From Holosporaceae bacterium (GTDB lineage: Bacteria; Pseudomonadota; Alphaproteobacteria; UBA3830), in NCBI GenBank assembly GCA_031257475.1, contig JAIROP010000036.1, positions 1 to 57,090 on the forward strand: a stretch of DNA of 57,090 nt. Reading direction: 5' to 3'. The notes under the pieces were generated by a model. The model made no database searches. It saw nothing but the letters and a program-made list of their open reading frames with translations, and was not told the origin of the DNA. Shown here in pieces: positions 34,704 to 44,293 of this stretch; within the stretch, counting starts at the first letter, position 1; each line of letters begins with the position of its first letter. The position numbers and the translations under genes were made by a program.

Positions 34704-36779
34704 ATGATGTCGAGTGCAGCGAGGGGTATTGGTTTGGAATTAGGGGAGCCGTTGTATGTCCTGAAGAGAAACGGCGCCAAAGTAGATTTTGATTCTGAAA
34801 AGATCGTGAATGCCGTAGCCAAAGCGGGACAGGAAACAGGAGAATTTACAGAGGCTGAAGCCAGGCACCTAACGTTTAAAGTTATCAAGGTTTTAAAGCA
34901 CAGAGAAAATCGAGACGTCCCGGACATCGAGCAAATTCAGGATATTGTTGAGCAGGTTCTGATCAATGAAAATTATTTTAGGACTGCGCGTGCCTATATC
35001 GTCTACCGAGAAAAGCATGGAGAAATGCGCCGTGATAAGAAAAATTTGGTGGATGTGGTTCTTTCCATAAATGAATACTTAGATCGCCTGGATTGGAGAG
35101 TGAAGGCTAACGCTAATCAGGGCTATTCACTGGGAGGACTGATACTTAATATATCTGGAAAAATGGTGGCTAATTATTGGCTCAATAAGGTGTATCCAGA
35201 ATCGGTGGCCATGGCGCATCGTAACGGGGATTTTCACATTCATGATCTGGATATGCTGTCCGGCTATTGTGCCGGCTGGTCTCTTCGCATGCTGTTGAAT
35301 GAGGGATTCAATGGAGTTCACGGTAAGGCGGAATCCAAACCTCCAAAACACTTTTCCAGTGCCATGGGGCAGATAGTGAATTTCCTTGGAACGCTACAAA
35401 ACGAGTGGGCCGGCGCGCAGGCGTTCAGCTCATTTGACACATATATAGCTCCATTCGTTAGGATGGACAAGCTGTCGTTTGATCAGGTTAAGCAAGGCAT
35501 TCAGGAGCTTATCTATAATCTGAATATTCCATCCAGGTGGGGCAACCAGACACCATTCACCAATTTAACATTCGACTGGGTATGTCCGGAGGACCTGAAG
35601 GACAAAATTCCGCTAATTGGGGGGCGCGAGGTTGATTTTACCTATGGGGATCTGCAGCAGGAAATGGATATGATAAATCGTGCCTACATAGAAGTCATGA
35701 GCGAAGGCGATTCTAGAGGTAGGATATTCACTTTTCCTATTCCCACATACAATATAACAAGTGATTTTCCCTGGGATAGTGAGAATGCGCTGCGGTTGTT
35801 CAAAATGACTGCCAAGTACGGTCTGCCCTATTTCCAAAATTTTGTGAATTCAGATTTAAAGCCAGCAATGGTCCGATCAATGTGTTGCAGACTACAGTTG
35901 GACCTACGAGAATTACTGAAACGCGGCAACAGTCTGTTTGGTTCTGCAGAGCAGACAGGATCCATCGGCGTTGTGACCATAAACTGTGCGCGTCTTGGGC
36001 ATGTGTATAAGGGCAATGAAGACGCACTAGTTGGTCACATGATAGAGCTGATGAATTTTGCGAAGATGAGTCTAGAAATCAAGAGGAAAGTCGTGCAGCG
36101 GTACATGGACATGGGGCTTTTCCCATTCACCAGGAGATATCTGGGAACCCTGCGCAATCATTTTTCCACCATCGGTGTAAATGGTATCAACGAAATGATA
36201 CGGAATTTTACCAACGATCAGCATAATATAACCACTGAATACGGACATGATTTTGCCCTGCGTTTTCTTGATAGGATCCGGGATGTTTTGCTGAAATTTC
36301 AGGCAGAAACAGGCAATATGTACAACCTGGAGGCTACGCCAGCGGAGGGAACCACCTATCGTTTCGCCAAAGAAGACAGAAAGAGATTTCCTGATATACT
36401 GCAGGCAGGAACCGCGGAGAGACCATACTATACTAATTCCAGCCAGTTGCCGGTCAATTTCACCCAGGATGCTTTTGTTGCCCTCAAGGCACAGAATGAT
36501 CTCCAGAAAAAATACACAGGAGGAACTGTGTTGCACCTGTACATGAGCGAGGCAATATCCGATGCGAAGGTGTGTGGGAAATTGGTGAGAAAAGTCGTTG
36601 AAAATTTCAGTTTGCCCTATTTCACGATTACTCCCACGTTTTCTATCTGTGCCAAGCATGGGTATATAACCGGAGAGCATAAATTTTGTCCAAAATGCGA
36701 CACAGAGCTGATCGAAAGAAAAAATCAGGAACTATGGCAGGAGCAAATAAGATCGTCGCCCTGTGCGGCGTGCGGCTAG
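34704..36779 (+). CDS. nrdD: Anaerobic ribonucleoside-triphosphate reductase NrdD lacking its glycyl-radical end
   Basis: 691 residues of a class III ribonucleotide reductase. The N-terminal ATP-cone (VLKRNGAKVDFDSEKIVNAV) occupies about residues 15-105. The body has RNGDFHIHDLDMLSGYCAGW, NLNIPSRWGNQTPFTNLT, SMCCRL and the TPTFSICAKHGYITGEHKFCPKCD zinc region. After CPKC only about 25 residues remain, ending in PCAACG. The expected RVxGY glycyl-radical motif is absent in all three frames downstream. The stop lies within the first codons of ampG, overlapping it by 46 bases. GAGGT precedes the ATGATG start. No nrdG activase is in view. Confidence 0.85.
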   Translation: MMSSAARGIGLELGEPLYVLKRNGAKVDFDSEKIVNAVAKAGQETGEFTEAEARHLTFKVIKVLKHRENRDVPDIEQIQDIVEQVLINENYFRTARAYIVYREKHGEMRRDKKNLVDVVLSINEYLDRLDWRVKANANQGYSLGGLILNISGKMVANYWLNKVYPESVAMAHRNGDFHIHDLDMLSGYCAGWSLRMLLNEGFNGVHGKAESKPPKHFSSAMGQIVNFLGTLQNEWAGAQAFSSFDTYIAPFVRMDKLSFDQVKQGIQELIYNLNIPSRWGNQTPFTNLTFDWVCPEDLKDKIPLIGGREVDFTYGDLQQEMDMINRAYIEVMSEGDSRGRIFTFPIPTYNITSDFPWDSENALRLFKMTAKYGLPYFQNFVNSDLKPAMVRSMCCRLQLDLRELLKRGNSLFGSAEQTGSIGVVTINCARLGHVYKGNEDALVGHMIELMNFAKMSLEIKRKVVQRYMDMGLFPFTRRYLGTLRNHFSTIGVNGINEMIRNFTNDQHNITTEYGHDFALRFLDRIRDVLLKFQAETGNMYNLEATPAEGTTYRFAKEDRKRFPDILQAGTAERPYYTNSSQLPVNFTQDAFVALKAQNDLQKKYTGGTVLHLYMSEAISDAKVCGKLVRKVVENFSLPYFTITPTFSICAKHGYITGEHKFCPKCDTELIERKNQELWQEQIRSSPCAACG

Positions 36780-38017
36780 GCCACTATTTCCCAAAGTGCT
36801 GCCTGGGATTTTCTTACGGAATATCTTTTCCGCTGACTCTGTCGGTGCTGGATTTTTGGATCAAGGATGTGGGAGGATCTAACAGTGTAATAGGAATGTT
36901 TGCCCTTTTGCATTGGCCATTCACCTGTAAATTTGTTTTGGGTGCGCTTCTGGAAAATTACGACATACCCTATCTAAGCGAAAGAATCGGACGTATCCGA
37001 AGCTGGATAGTTGCTAGCCATATGCTACTGCTAGCTGGAATTGTTGGAATGGCCTATTCGAATCCGGAGGCTGGCTTTACTTGGTTGATTTTATTCGCAT
37101 CTTTGGCTTCACTGGGAGACGGCTGTAAAAATGTTGTTCTGTATCCGTATCAAATACAGGGAAATAATCCAAGGGGATACGTGGCCAGTTTCGTTGGATT
37201 CGGACACCGGATTGGCATGATTTTCATAAAGGTTTTCACCCTCTATCTGGCAGCTTTTTACGACTGGAAGACCGCGTATCTTTTCGCTGCTGTCGTTATT
37301 TTATTGCAAATGCCAATTCTATTGTCTTTCAAACCACCATTAGAACTTTCGAAGACAAATCCTGTTACATCCTTTAGGAATTCGCTTGGAAAAAGCATAG
37401 CTGTGCCTTTTAAAAAAATGATGAAAGAAAGGAGAGGCGTTTATACACTGGTCATACTGATGCTCTACAAAAGCGCTGATTTTATGATGCAAAAAATGTC
37501 AAAGCCTTTTCTGATGGAAATAGGCTTTTCAAAAATTGACATTGCCAACATTGCACAGCTCTGGGGTTCCACATTTGTAATTGCTGGAGGATGGATTGGA
37601 GGCTATTTGGTAGAAAGACTGAGACTAGCTCGGGCACTGATTCTTTTCGGCTGCTGCCATGCCGTCACTTTTTCCATGTACTTAATACTGCTGGAATCTG
37701 GCGCCTCCCCCTCTGTTCTGACCTGGATTATTTCCTGCGAGGCATTGACTGGAGGTTGCGTAACAACAGTATTCCTCGCATTTATCTATGCCACCTGTCA
37801 GACAGGATCTATGTACGCCCTGCTATGGGCCCTGCATGACATCAGCGGCATGTTGTTCATGGGCGTGTCAGGAATTCTGGCCGACGGAGTTGGATGGGGC
37901 TACTTTTTTCTTGGTGTTTCTTTTTCCTACATCATTGGTTTGCTATGTCTCTTCTTTTTTACGCATTTCTTTGATCTTTTACCTTGCAACAAGTATCTTG
38001 CCGAGCAGGTAGAGTGA
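36734..38017 (+). CDS. ampG: AmpG-like muropeptide MFS permease
   Basis: 427 residues with about twelve membrane segments. The AmpG pattern is seen in LGFSYGISFPLTLSVLDFW near the N-terminus and in LMLYKSADFMMQKMSKPFL and EIGFSKIDIANIAQLWG in the second half. AmpG imports anhydro-muropeptides for cell-wall recycling, consistent with the amidase, PBP and carboxypeptidase genes nearby. The ATG at 36734, with AGGA very close, lies inside the nrdD 3' end. Its own 3' end overlaps converging folC by 39 bases. Confidence 0.83.
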   Translation: MAGANKIVALCGVRLGHYFPKCCLGFSYGISFPLTLSVLDFWIKDVGGSNSVIGMFALLHWPFTCKFVLGALLENYDIPYLSERIGRIRSWIVASHMLLLAGIVGMAYSNPEAGFTWLILFASLASLGDGCKNVVLYPYQIQGNNPRGYVASFVGFGHRIGMIFIKVFTLYLAAFYDWKTAYLFAAVVILLQMPILLSFKPPLELSKTNPVTSFRNSLGKSIAVPFKKMMKERRGVYTLVILMLYKSADFMMQKMSKPFLMEIGFSKIDIANIAQLWGSTFVIAGGWIGGYLVERLRLARALILFGCCHAVTFSMYLILLESGASPSVLTWIISCEALTGGCVTTVFLAFIYATCQTGSMYALLWALHDISGMLFMGVSGILADGVGWGYFFLGVSFSYIIGLLCLFFFTHFFDLLPCNKYLAEQVE

Positions 38018-39214
38018 TCCTGTGACGATGATTCCCGGACGCGGGGAACTATTGGCCTCATCGATGGCTTTGTCCAGAGCTAGAATTGGATTCGGAGACA
38101 TGATTTTTGCAGTTTTTCGAAAAATTTCATCGTATTCCGCTAGGTGCAAAGTTTTCACGGGAGTTTCCGTAAGATAAATATGTGTATTGGAGTCACGAAA
38201 ATGCATCAATTGACTCAACATTTCATGATGATTTTTGTCTCGACATATGCCGACAATAAAATATAGACTTTCAAAATTGTAAAACTGTAATATGTCCAGC
38301 AAACTCTGAATGCCCTGAGGATTATGATCACCAGAAAGGAAGACTTCCTGTCCCCTGTAATTGATAAGCTGCATGCGTCCAGGCCAAATCACATGCTCCA
38401 GAGCCGGGAGAAATTGCCAGACAGCACCACTCTGTAGATAATCAAAAATAGTAATAGCCAAGGCTGAATTTTCCGCAGCCCTCTCCCCCTGTAAATTCAT
38501 TCTGAATGTACCCCATAGAGTATCCAGGTAAAAAGATGGATACCTGTCGGACAAATCCACAGAGCAGCTGTATGGATAGGCTTCCGTTGCAATAGCGTCG
38601 CGCTCATTCACGATCTTTTTAAACAGGCGAGCTATGCCATCATCGGAAAATTTTGTATGAAAGACCCTATTGCCCTCGGAAATAATCCCAAATTTATTGT
38701 CGGCTATATCAAGGATGTTATCTCCCAGTATAGCCCCATGATCCATGCCAAGTTTTGTGATGACACTGATTTGATGTGGGATGGCATTGACGGCGTCCAT
38801 AGTTCCACCGAGACCAACCTCTAGCAACGCAAAATCGACATTTCTTAGGCTAAAAAAATAGTACACGGCCATCATGGTAAGATATTCGAAATAGCTTAGA
38901 TCAAAATTCTGAACTTTGTCATGCACAGCACGAAAAACTTTGCAAAAATCTTCATCTGAAATATCTTGACCATTAAATTTTATGCGCTCATTTATTCTCA
39001 CTAAATGGGGAGAAGACAAAAATCCAACACTTTTACCTGAGGCCATGAGAAGAGTTTGCAGAGTTGCGCAGGTACTTCCCTTACCATTGGTACCAGCCAC
39101 GACTATCACCTTTGCTTGATCTATCGCCAGGCCAAAATTTACCATGGAGCGTTTCAGCATATCCACATCGTGTGATCTTCTCTGATTTTCCAGGAAACGT
39201 ATAATATCCTGCAT
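37979..39214 (-). CDS. folC: Folylpolyglutamate synthase / dihydrofolate synthase
   Basis: 411 residues of the Mur-ligase fold. ATP loop AGTNGKGSTCATLQ, FLSSPHLVRINERI, the glycine-rich LLEVGLGGTMDAVNAI, and TKLGMDHGAILGDN are present. The usual IAREKAGII block reads IADNKFGII, keeping the lysine. GDHNPQGIQSL is the second conserved block. It adds glutamate to dihydropteroate and to folates. It is divergent from glmM by 63 bases, which must hold both promoters. Confidence 0.93.
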   Translation of the reverse strand: MQDIIRFLENQRRSHDVDMLKRSMVNFGLAIDQAKVIVVAGTNGKGSTCATLQTLLMASGKSVGFLSSPHLVRINERIKFNGQDISDEDFCKVFRAVHDKVQNFDLSYFEYLTMMAVYYFFSLRNVDFALLEVGLGGTMDAVNAIPHQISVITKLGMDHGAILGDNILDIADNKFGIISEGNRVFHTKFSDDGIARLFKKIVNERDAIATEAYPYSCSVDLSDRYPSFYLDTLWGTFRMNLQGERAAENSALAITIFDYLQSGAVWQFLPALEHVIWPGRMQLINYRGQEVFLSGDHNPQGIQSLLDILQFYNFESLYFIVGICRDKNHHEMLSQLMHFRDSNTHIYLTETPVKTLHLAEYDEIFRKTAKIMSPNPILALDKAIDEANSSPRPGIIVTGSLYLLGKILVAR

Positions 39215-39277
39215 TTACGGTTACACTTTCTGTCGGTATTCTATAGCTGGAAAATTTTGCCTGGTAAAGGAGTTGGT

Positions 39278-40606
39278 ATGCATAAATTATTTGGAACCGA
39301 TGGAATACGGGGAATTGCCAACGAATATCCCATGACCATCGAAACATGCCAGAAATTAGCTGAGGCCATTGTGGTGAAATTTTGCTCTCCGCGTGAAGAT
39401 AGGCATTCTGTTCTGATATCAAGAGATACTCGTCTGTCCGGAGAAATGTTTAAAAATGCAATGACAGCTATTTTATGCTCGCTCGGCATAGACGTCAGAC
39501 ATATTTCCCATTCATCCACTCCAGAATTATCGATACTTGTGCCGGAATACAAAGCGTCCGCTGGGATTATGATATCTGCTTCCCACAATCCATTTTATTA
39601 TAACGGAATCAAGATATTCGACGAATTTGGATTAAAACTGACTGATGTGGAGGAACAGGAATTGGAGAAAATAATGGAGCAGGCTCCGGTTCTTCCAAGA
39701 GCAACAGGGAAAAGTATTGGTACTTGTTACTTCAATGACAAATGCTGTCTGTACAGAAAAAGATTCGAGAATTCATTGCATCTCAGCAAAGAGTCGGCGA
39801 AAAACATCAAAGTGGTTATTGATTGTGCAAATGGACATAGTTCCGCAGCACTGGATGGGTGGCTGGAAGAAGAGTTTAACTTCAGCGTGGTTACAATCAA
39901 CTCCTCTCCAAATGGTGTTAATATAAACGAAAATTGTGGTGTCATTCATCCACAGATTATCAGCGAGGCAGTGCTGCATCATGGAGCCAACCTGGGAATT
40001 GCCCTGGACGGTGACGGTGATCGCGTAATCGTTGCCGATGAAAATGGAAGAATTATGGACGGAGATCATATTTTAGCCTTGCTAGCTACATATGAAGAGT
40101 GTGAAGAAGTGATTTCCACCGTCATGGCTAATTTCGCGCTGGAAAAATACCTATCATCCATCGGAGTTAGATTGGTGAGAACAGATGTCGGAGACAGGTA
40201 TATTTCTGAATATATGCAGAAAAGCGGTGCAAAATTTGGCGCGGAGCCGTCGGGCCATGTCATAATAAGATCCCATGCCCTGACCGGAGATGGTTTGTTT
40301 GCGGGACTGAAAGTTTTGGAACATATGCTAAGACTGGGGAAAAAGTGCAGCGAACTACGGCTCTTCGAGCCATATCCAACGATTCAGGAAAATGTGCCGA
40401 TCACGGATAGGTCCGTGATTAACGAGAAATCTGTGCAACAAACAATCCGAAAGTTTGAAAAGCAGCTGGATGGACGCGGAAAATTGATAGTGCGCCACTC
40501 CGGAACAGAGCCTGTCCTGAGAATATGTGCGGAGGGAGAGGATCCAGCGGAGCTGCAACAGCTTGTGGATACTCTTGTGCAGGTCATTCTTGGAAATTCG
40601 CAATGA
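39278..40606 (+). CDS. glmM: Phosphoglucosamine mutase
   Basis: 442 residues. Converts glucosamine-6-phosphate to glucosamine-1-phosphate for UDP-GlcNAc. The start MHKLFGTDGIRGIAN is canonical. The phosphoserine loop SASHNPFYYNGIKIF, the metal loop DGDGDRVI, the sugar-binding AEPSGHVI, and RHSGTEPVLRI are all intact. The ATG at 39278 is preferred over 39257 because AAGGAG is 5 bases upstream. The stop overlaps the rmuC start as ATGA. Confidence 0.96.
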   Translation: MHKLFGTDGIRGIANEYPMTIETCQKLAEAIVVKFCSPREDRHSVLISRDTRLSGEMFKNAMTAILCSLGIDVRHISHSSTPELSILVPEYKASAGIMISASHNPFYYNGIKIFDEFGLKLTDVEEQELEKIMEQAPVLPRATGKSIGTCYFNDKCCLYRKRFENSLHLSKESAKNIKVVIDCANGHSSAALDGWLEEEFNFSVVTINSSPNGVNINENCGVIHPQIISEAVLHHGANLGIALDGDGDRVIVADENGRIMDGDHILALLATYEECEEVISTVMANFALEKYLSSIGVRLVRTDVGDRYISEYMQKSGAKFGAEPSGHVIIRSHALTGDGLFAGLKVLEHMLRLGKKCSELRLFEPYPTIQENVPITDRSVINEKSVQQTIRKFEKQLDGRGKLIVRHSGTEPVLRICAEGEDPAELQQLVDTLVQVILGNSQ

Positions 40607-41889
40607 CTGTGCTGATGATTGTATCGCTACTCTCGGCTGCGTCGATTTTCGTAATTTTAGCGCAGTATATAAAGCTGAAAGAAACGGTTCGTGAGAATGA
40701 TGACCTTCGCAGATTCAAAGTAATGCATCAGGAAATGATGCTGGAGAAGTCCATACTGGAAGAACGCTGCAGAAATCTGTCAGAAAAAATAAATTTTCTA
40801 AATAATTCCGAGGAACGTTGGACAAATATATTTAAATCAATCAGTTCGGATGTGCTGTCCAGAAATAACCAGTCATTTTTGGATTTAGCCAGAGCTACAT
40901 TTGAACAACTGCAGGAAAAGACAAAAGCAGATATGGCTCGCAATGCCAAATCTGTCGAAGAATTAGTCAATCCCATTCGAAATGCCCTTGACGGAGTTGG
41001 CAATAAATTGGGAGAGTTGGAAAAATCCCGAGTCGGTGCCTATGAAGCGCTTAAACAGCAGGTGAATGACCTGATTGCTATGCAGAATTTGCTAAAGATT
41101 GAAACGCACCATCTCGCATCGTCATTCCGCTCTCCAACCACCCGCGGACGGTGGGGGGAACTGCAGCTGCGGCGGGTGGTGGAGCTGGCTGGAATGGTAA
41201 ATCATTGTGATTTTAGGGAACAGGTATCGGTGGACACAGGAGATGTAAGGATTCGTCCCGATATGGTGATATATCTACCAGGCGGTCATCACATCGTTGT
41301 AGACGCCAAAGTGCCACTGTCGGCCTATCTGGACTCCGTGGAAACCGAGGATGATCAACGGAGAAAAATTCTTTTGAGAGATCATGCCAAGCAGATGCGA
41401 GCACATATTTCCAATCTTGCTGGAAAGAAATACTGGCAGCAATTCGATCATAGTCCGGAATTCGTGGTTATGTTCCTGCCGGGAGAAGTGTTTTTTGCCG
41501 CAGCCATCGAACAGGATCCGACATTGCTGGAATTTGCTCTGCAGGAACGAGTGATCATAACATCTCCAAGCCTATTTCTTGCACTGCTTCACACCATTGC
41601 CCAGGGCTGGCGGCAGCAGAACCTGACGGAAAACGCGAAACAAATCATGAAAATGGGGCATGAATTATACGGCCGGCTGGCAGCCGTGGCCCAACACTTA
41701 TCCGGCCTCGGCAAAAGCATCTCGTCGACAGTGTCCGCATACAATCACACCGTGGCGAGTTTTGAAAACCGCGTTTTTGTTACTGCCCGCAGGTTCAAGA
41801 AACTGGAAATGCACGCAGGCAACATTCCAGAAATACAAGCCATAGAAGATAGCATCCGCAAACCCCGCGACAGAGACAGTGACATATAA
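40603..41889 (+). CDS. rmuC: DNA recombination protein RmuC homologue
   Basis: 428 residues. A short membrane anchor (TVLMIVSLLSAASIFVILAQY) leads to a long coiled coil and then the RmuC nuclease-like domain. Conserved blocks are RGRWGELQLRRVVELAGM, RPDMVIYLPGG and VVDAKVPLSAY. FVVMFLPGEVFFAAAIEQDP and IITSPSLFLALLHTIAQGW follow. RmuC limits inversions and processes DNA ends. The ATG at 40603 overlaps the glmM stop; a longer frame into glmM is not credible. Confidence 0.94.
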   Translation: MTVLMIVSLLSAASIFVILAQYIKLKETVRENDDLRRFKVMHQEMMLEKSILEERCRNLSEKINFLNNSEERWTNIFKSISSDVLSRNNQSFLDLARATFEQLQEKTKADMARNAKSVEELVNPIRNALDGVGNKLGELEKSRVGAYEALKQQVNDLIAMQNLLKIETHHLASSFRSPTTRGRWGELQLRRVVELAGMVNHCDFREQVSVDTGDVRIRPDMVIYLPGGHHIVVDAKVPLSAYLDSVETEDDQRRKILLRDHAKQMRAHISNLAGKKYWQQFDHSPEFVVMFLPGEVFFAAAIEQDPTLLEFALQERVIITSPSLFLALLHTIAQGWRQQNLTENAKQIMKMGHELYGRLAAVAQHLSGLGKSISSTVSAYNHTVASFENRVFVTARRFKKLEMHAGNIPEIQAIEDSIRKPRDRDSDI

Positions 41890-42071
41890 TATACCCCCTC
41901 CTGAATGAGAAGTTGGCAAGAGGTTAAAAATTTAGTAAAAAGTAAGCAGAGAATACAACGAATTACTGCGAAAAACGCAGCAAGATGAACCGATATTGTT
42001 TTTGGACGCCGTGTATCCGACGATGGCAACGAAAATCACCTGCGGTTGGATCGAAAAGGGTAGCGATAAAT

Positions 42072-42217
42072 TAGACTTCTTTCGAAACCGAGTAGTTCCG
42101 AAGAATTTTTAGGAACCCACGGAGCGCAGGACCGCAGAGTACTTGGCGTACGTGAGGATCCGAGCACCGGAGCGACGCAAAAATTACCGGAAGGATGACG
42201 GTTTCGAAAGAAGTCTA
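42072..42217. mobile_element. 146-base miniature inverted-repeat element
   Basis: An 18-base perfect terminal inverted repeat bounds the unit: TAGACTTCTTTCGAAACC at 42072-42089 and its exact complement at 42200-42217. TA at both outer edges could be a target duplication. Inside, GTAC...GTAC and GAGGATCCGAGCACCGG are shared with related copies at 19931-20002 and 46419-46648. No transposase is encoded; a 63-codon minus-strand frame across it is not protein-like. The ends resemble those of full DDE insertion sequences (IS5 or IS630-like, inference). The rest of the 41890-42408 gap holds a small CTGCG/CGCAG hairpin near 41967 and no gene. Confidence 0.8.
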
Positions 42218-42408
42218 TTAAAAGCAATGCTTGATCGCGTTAATGATACTTTCCGCATCTCTGCTAAATCCAATTTCTCATTTTGATTGGGTATAGTTTC
42301 GTTATTTCGTTCGTTTCCTCCATCATTTGTAAATAGTTCCTAAAATTTCTTTTCTATTATCTGATGATGCTGATATCATCTGTGCGTAGGGATTTGTGTA
42401 GAGAGAAA

Positions 42409-43626
42409 ATGGGAAAGAGGTGGATTTTTTTTCTAGCGGCAATCATGTGCATTGGGTGCCTGATGGCCAAATCAGGGGACAATGTCAGTGTTGCCGATGA
42501 CTTCGTGAGCGCGAAACAGGCCATCGTGATGGACTGGGAAAGCGGTGAATGCCTTTTTGAAAAAAACGGGAACAAGAAATGTGTTCCTTCCTCAATGACC
42601 AAACTCATGACTTTATACATATTGTTCGAGGAAATTGTATCTGGTCGCATAAAATTGGACGACGAATTTTCCGTCAGCAAGATTGCACAGAAGATGCCTG
42701 GATCCAGAAGCTTTTTGCAGGCTGGAAGTAAAGTAAAAGTGGAAGATCTTATCAGATGCATCGTTGTTCATTCAGGTAATGACGCCTGTATCGTGGTGGC
42801 AGAAGGAATTTCCGGAGATGTGGATGCCTTTGTGGATTCCATGAATGAAAAGGCAGAGGAATTCGGGTTAACGAGCACACATTTCACAAATCCCACTGGA
42901 TTACCGGATGACGAGCTTTTTTCCTCCGTTCATGATATTGCTGTAATTTCTAGAAGAATAATTTCCGATTTTCCACAATTTTATCATTATTTTTCAGAGA
43001 AAGTTTTTACAGTTAACTCCATAACGCAGCAGAATCGGAACACACTTCTTGGGAATTCTCTGAAAGTTGATGGACTAAAGACAGGAAAAACCAACGCTGG
43101 AGGATACGGCATTGCAGCGTCAGCAGAAAATGAGGGCAGACGTCTGATAGTGGTCATAAATGGATGCAAGAACAACAGGGCCAGAGTTCGGGACACCAAT
43201 AGATTGTTGGCCTTGGGGTTTGGTGAGTACGCGCCGCTGAAAATAGCTGAGTCTGGCAAACCAATTACGAATGTTGCCGTTTGGTTAGGAGTCAAGGAAT
43301 ATGTTCGTCTCTGTACCCATGAGGATGTGGTTATCTCCATACCGAAAAAGTATAGAAAGTCCTTTAAAGTCGAGGCTAGACTGCTGGAACCAATTGATGC
43401 TCCTGTTGAACTGGGAACCAAACTTGGTGAATTGACCTACAGCTATGGCAATACGCTGCGCTCCTACGATCTTTTTTCCTGTGAATCCATCGCCAGGGTG
43501 AGATTTTGGGAGCGAGCTAAGCTTTCTTTGAGTCGCCTCATATTTGGGGAGAAACATCGGGCTAACGTAGCTCCCGTGACAGCCGGCGACGACGCTGGGA
43601 TAAAGAACGCAGGGCGTTTGCATTGA
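42409..43626 (+). CDS. dacC: D-alanyl-D-alanine carboxypeptidase (PBP5/6 family)
   Basis: 405 residues. A signal peptide (MGKRWIFFLAAIMCIGCLMA) precedes the S11 peptidase domain with SSMTKLM (catalytic Ser and Lys), HSGND (SxN), and DGLKTGKTNAGGYG (KTG). A C-terminal PBP5-type beta domain follows from about residue 290. It trims the terminal D-Ala of peptidoglycan. The ATG at 42409 is preferred over 42364 because it starts the signal peptide and has GAGAG upstream. The stop codon overlaps the tmk start. Confidence 0.93.
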   Translation: MGKRWIFFLAAIMCIGCLMAKSGDNVSVADDFVSAKQAIVMDWESGECLFEKNGNKKCVPSSMTKLMTLYILFEEIVSGRIKLDDEFSVSKIAQKMPGSRSFLQAGSKVKVEDLIRCIVVHSGNDACIVVAEGISGDVDAFVDSMNEKAEEFGLTSTHFTNPTGLPDDELFSSVHDIAVISRRIISDFPQFYHYFSEKVFTVNSITQQNRNTLLGNSLKVDGLKTGKTNAGGYGIAASAENEGRRLIVVINGCKNNRARVRDTNRLLALGFGEYAPLKIAESGKPITNVAVWLGVKEYVRLCTHEDVVISIPKKYRKSFKVEARLLEPIDAPVELGTKLGELTYSYGNTLRSYDLFSCESIARVRFWERAKLSLSRLIFGEKHRANVAPVTAGDDAGIKNAGRLH

Positions 43627-44258
43627 ATGGCGTCGGAGGAGGAAAGTTCATCACCTTTGAAGGAGGAGAAGGTGTTGGAAAATCCACCCAGACCCGGCTA
43701 CTAGCTCAAAAGTTATCCGATCTAAATCAGAAAGTTCAAGTCACTCGTGAACCCGGAGGAGGGGAGGTTGGGGAGAGAATCCGAAAAATCCTGAAACAAT
43801 CCACGGGAATGGATTCACTGAGCGAAGTTCTGCTGATATTTGCTGCCCGTCGAGACCATTTCGTTAGGTTAATACAACCGTGGATGAAAGAAGGCTATTT
43901 TGTTATATGTGATAGATTCTATGATTCATCGTTGGTGTATCAGGGACTCCTAAGGGGAGTACCCATCGCCGATATCATGGAATTAAAGCGTATGACCGTT
44001 GGTGATTTTGAACCGGACCTCACCATGATTCTCGACCTTGACGTGTCCGCATCCATCTCCAGGACTAAAATACGCTCATCAGAAAATGATGACTATGATA
44101 AAATGGATCTTCAAAGTCATAATACAATTAGACAGGGATTTCGCCAGACGGCAGATATTTTTTCATTCCGCAGTGTGTTAATTAACGCGGAAGGATCGGA
44201 AAAAACAGTCTTTTACAGGGTCTGGAAGACATTTAAAAAAAGCCTCAATGTCAATTAA
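43623..44258 (+). CDS. tmk: Thymidylate kinase
   Basis: 211 residues. Phosphorylates dTMP to dTDP. The P-loop FEGGEGVGKSTQTRLLAQKL, VTREPGG, ARRDHFVRLIQPWM, and CDRFYDSSLVYQG are present. The frame begins with TTG overlapping the dacC stop as TTGA; no in-frame ATG or GTG precedes the P-loop, so a non-ATG start seems real. The C-terminal third is somewhat divergent. Order dacC-tmk is common in alphaproteobacteria. Confidence 0.93.
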   Translation: MNGVGGGKFITFEGGEGVGKSTQTRLLAQKLSDLNQKVQVTREPGGGEVGERIRKILKQSTGMDSLSEVLLIFAARRDHFVRLIQPWMKEGYFVICDRFYDSSLVYQGLLRGVPIADIMELKRMTVGDFEPDLTMILDLDVSASISRTKIRSSENDDYDKMDLQSHNTIRQGFRQTADIFSFRSVLINAEGSEKTVFYRVWKTFKKSLNVN

Positions 44259-44293
44259 TAATTAAGCCTTAGCATTTACAATGATATCGCATA

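Noticed and set aside
36072-36680. 202-codon minus-strand frame opposite nrdD
   Set aside because: Antisense to a conserved enzyme and without a domain.
42036-42227. 63-codon minus-strand frame covering the miniature element
   Set aside because: Spans the inverted repeats exactly and has no start context, so it is better explained as element DNA than as a gene.
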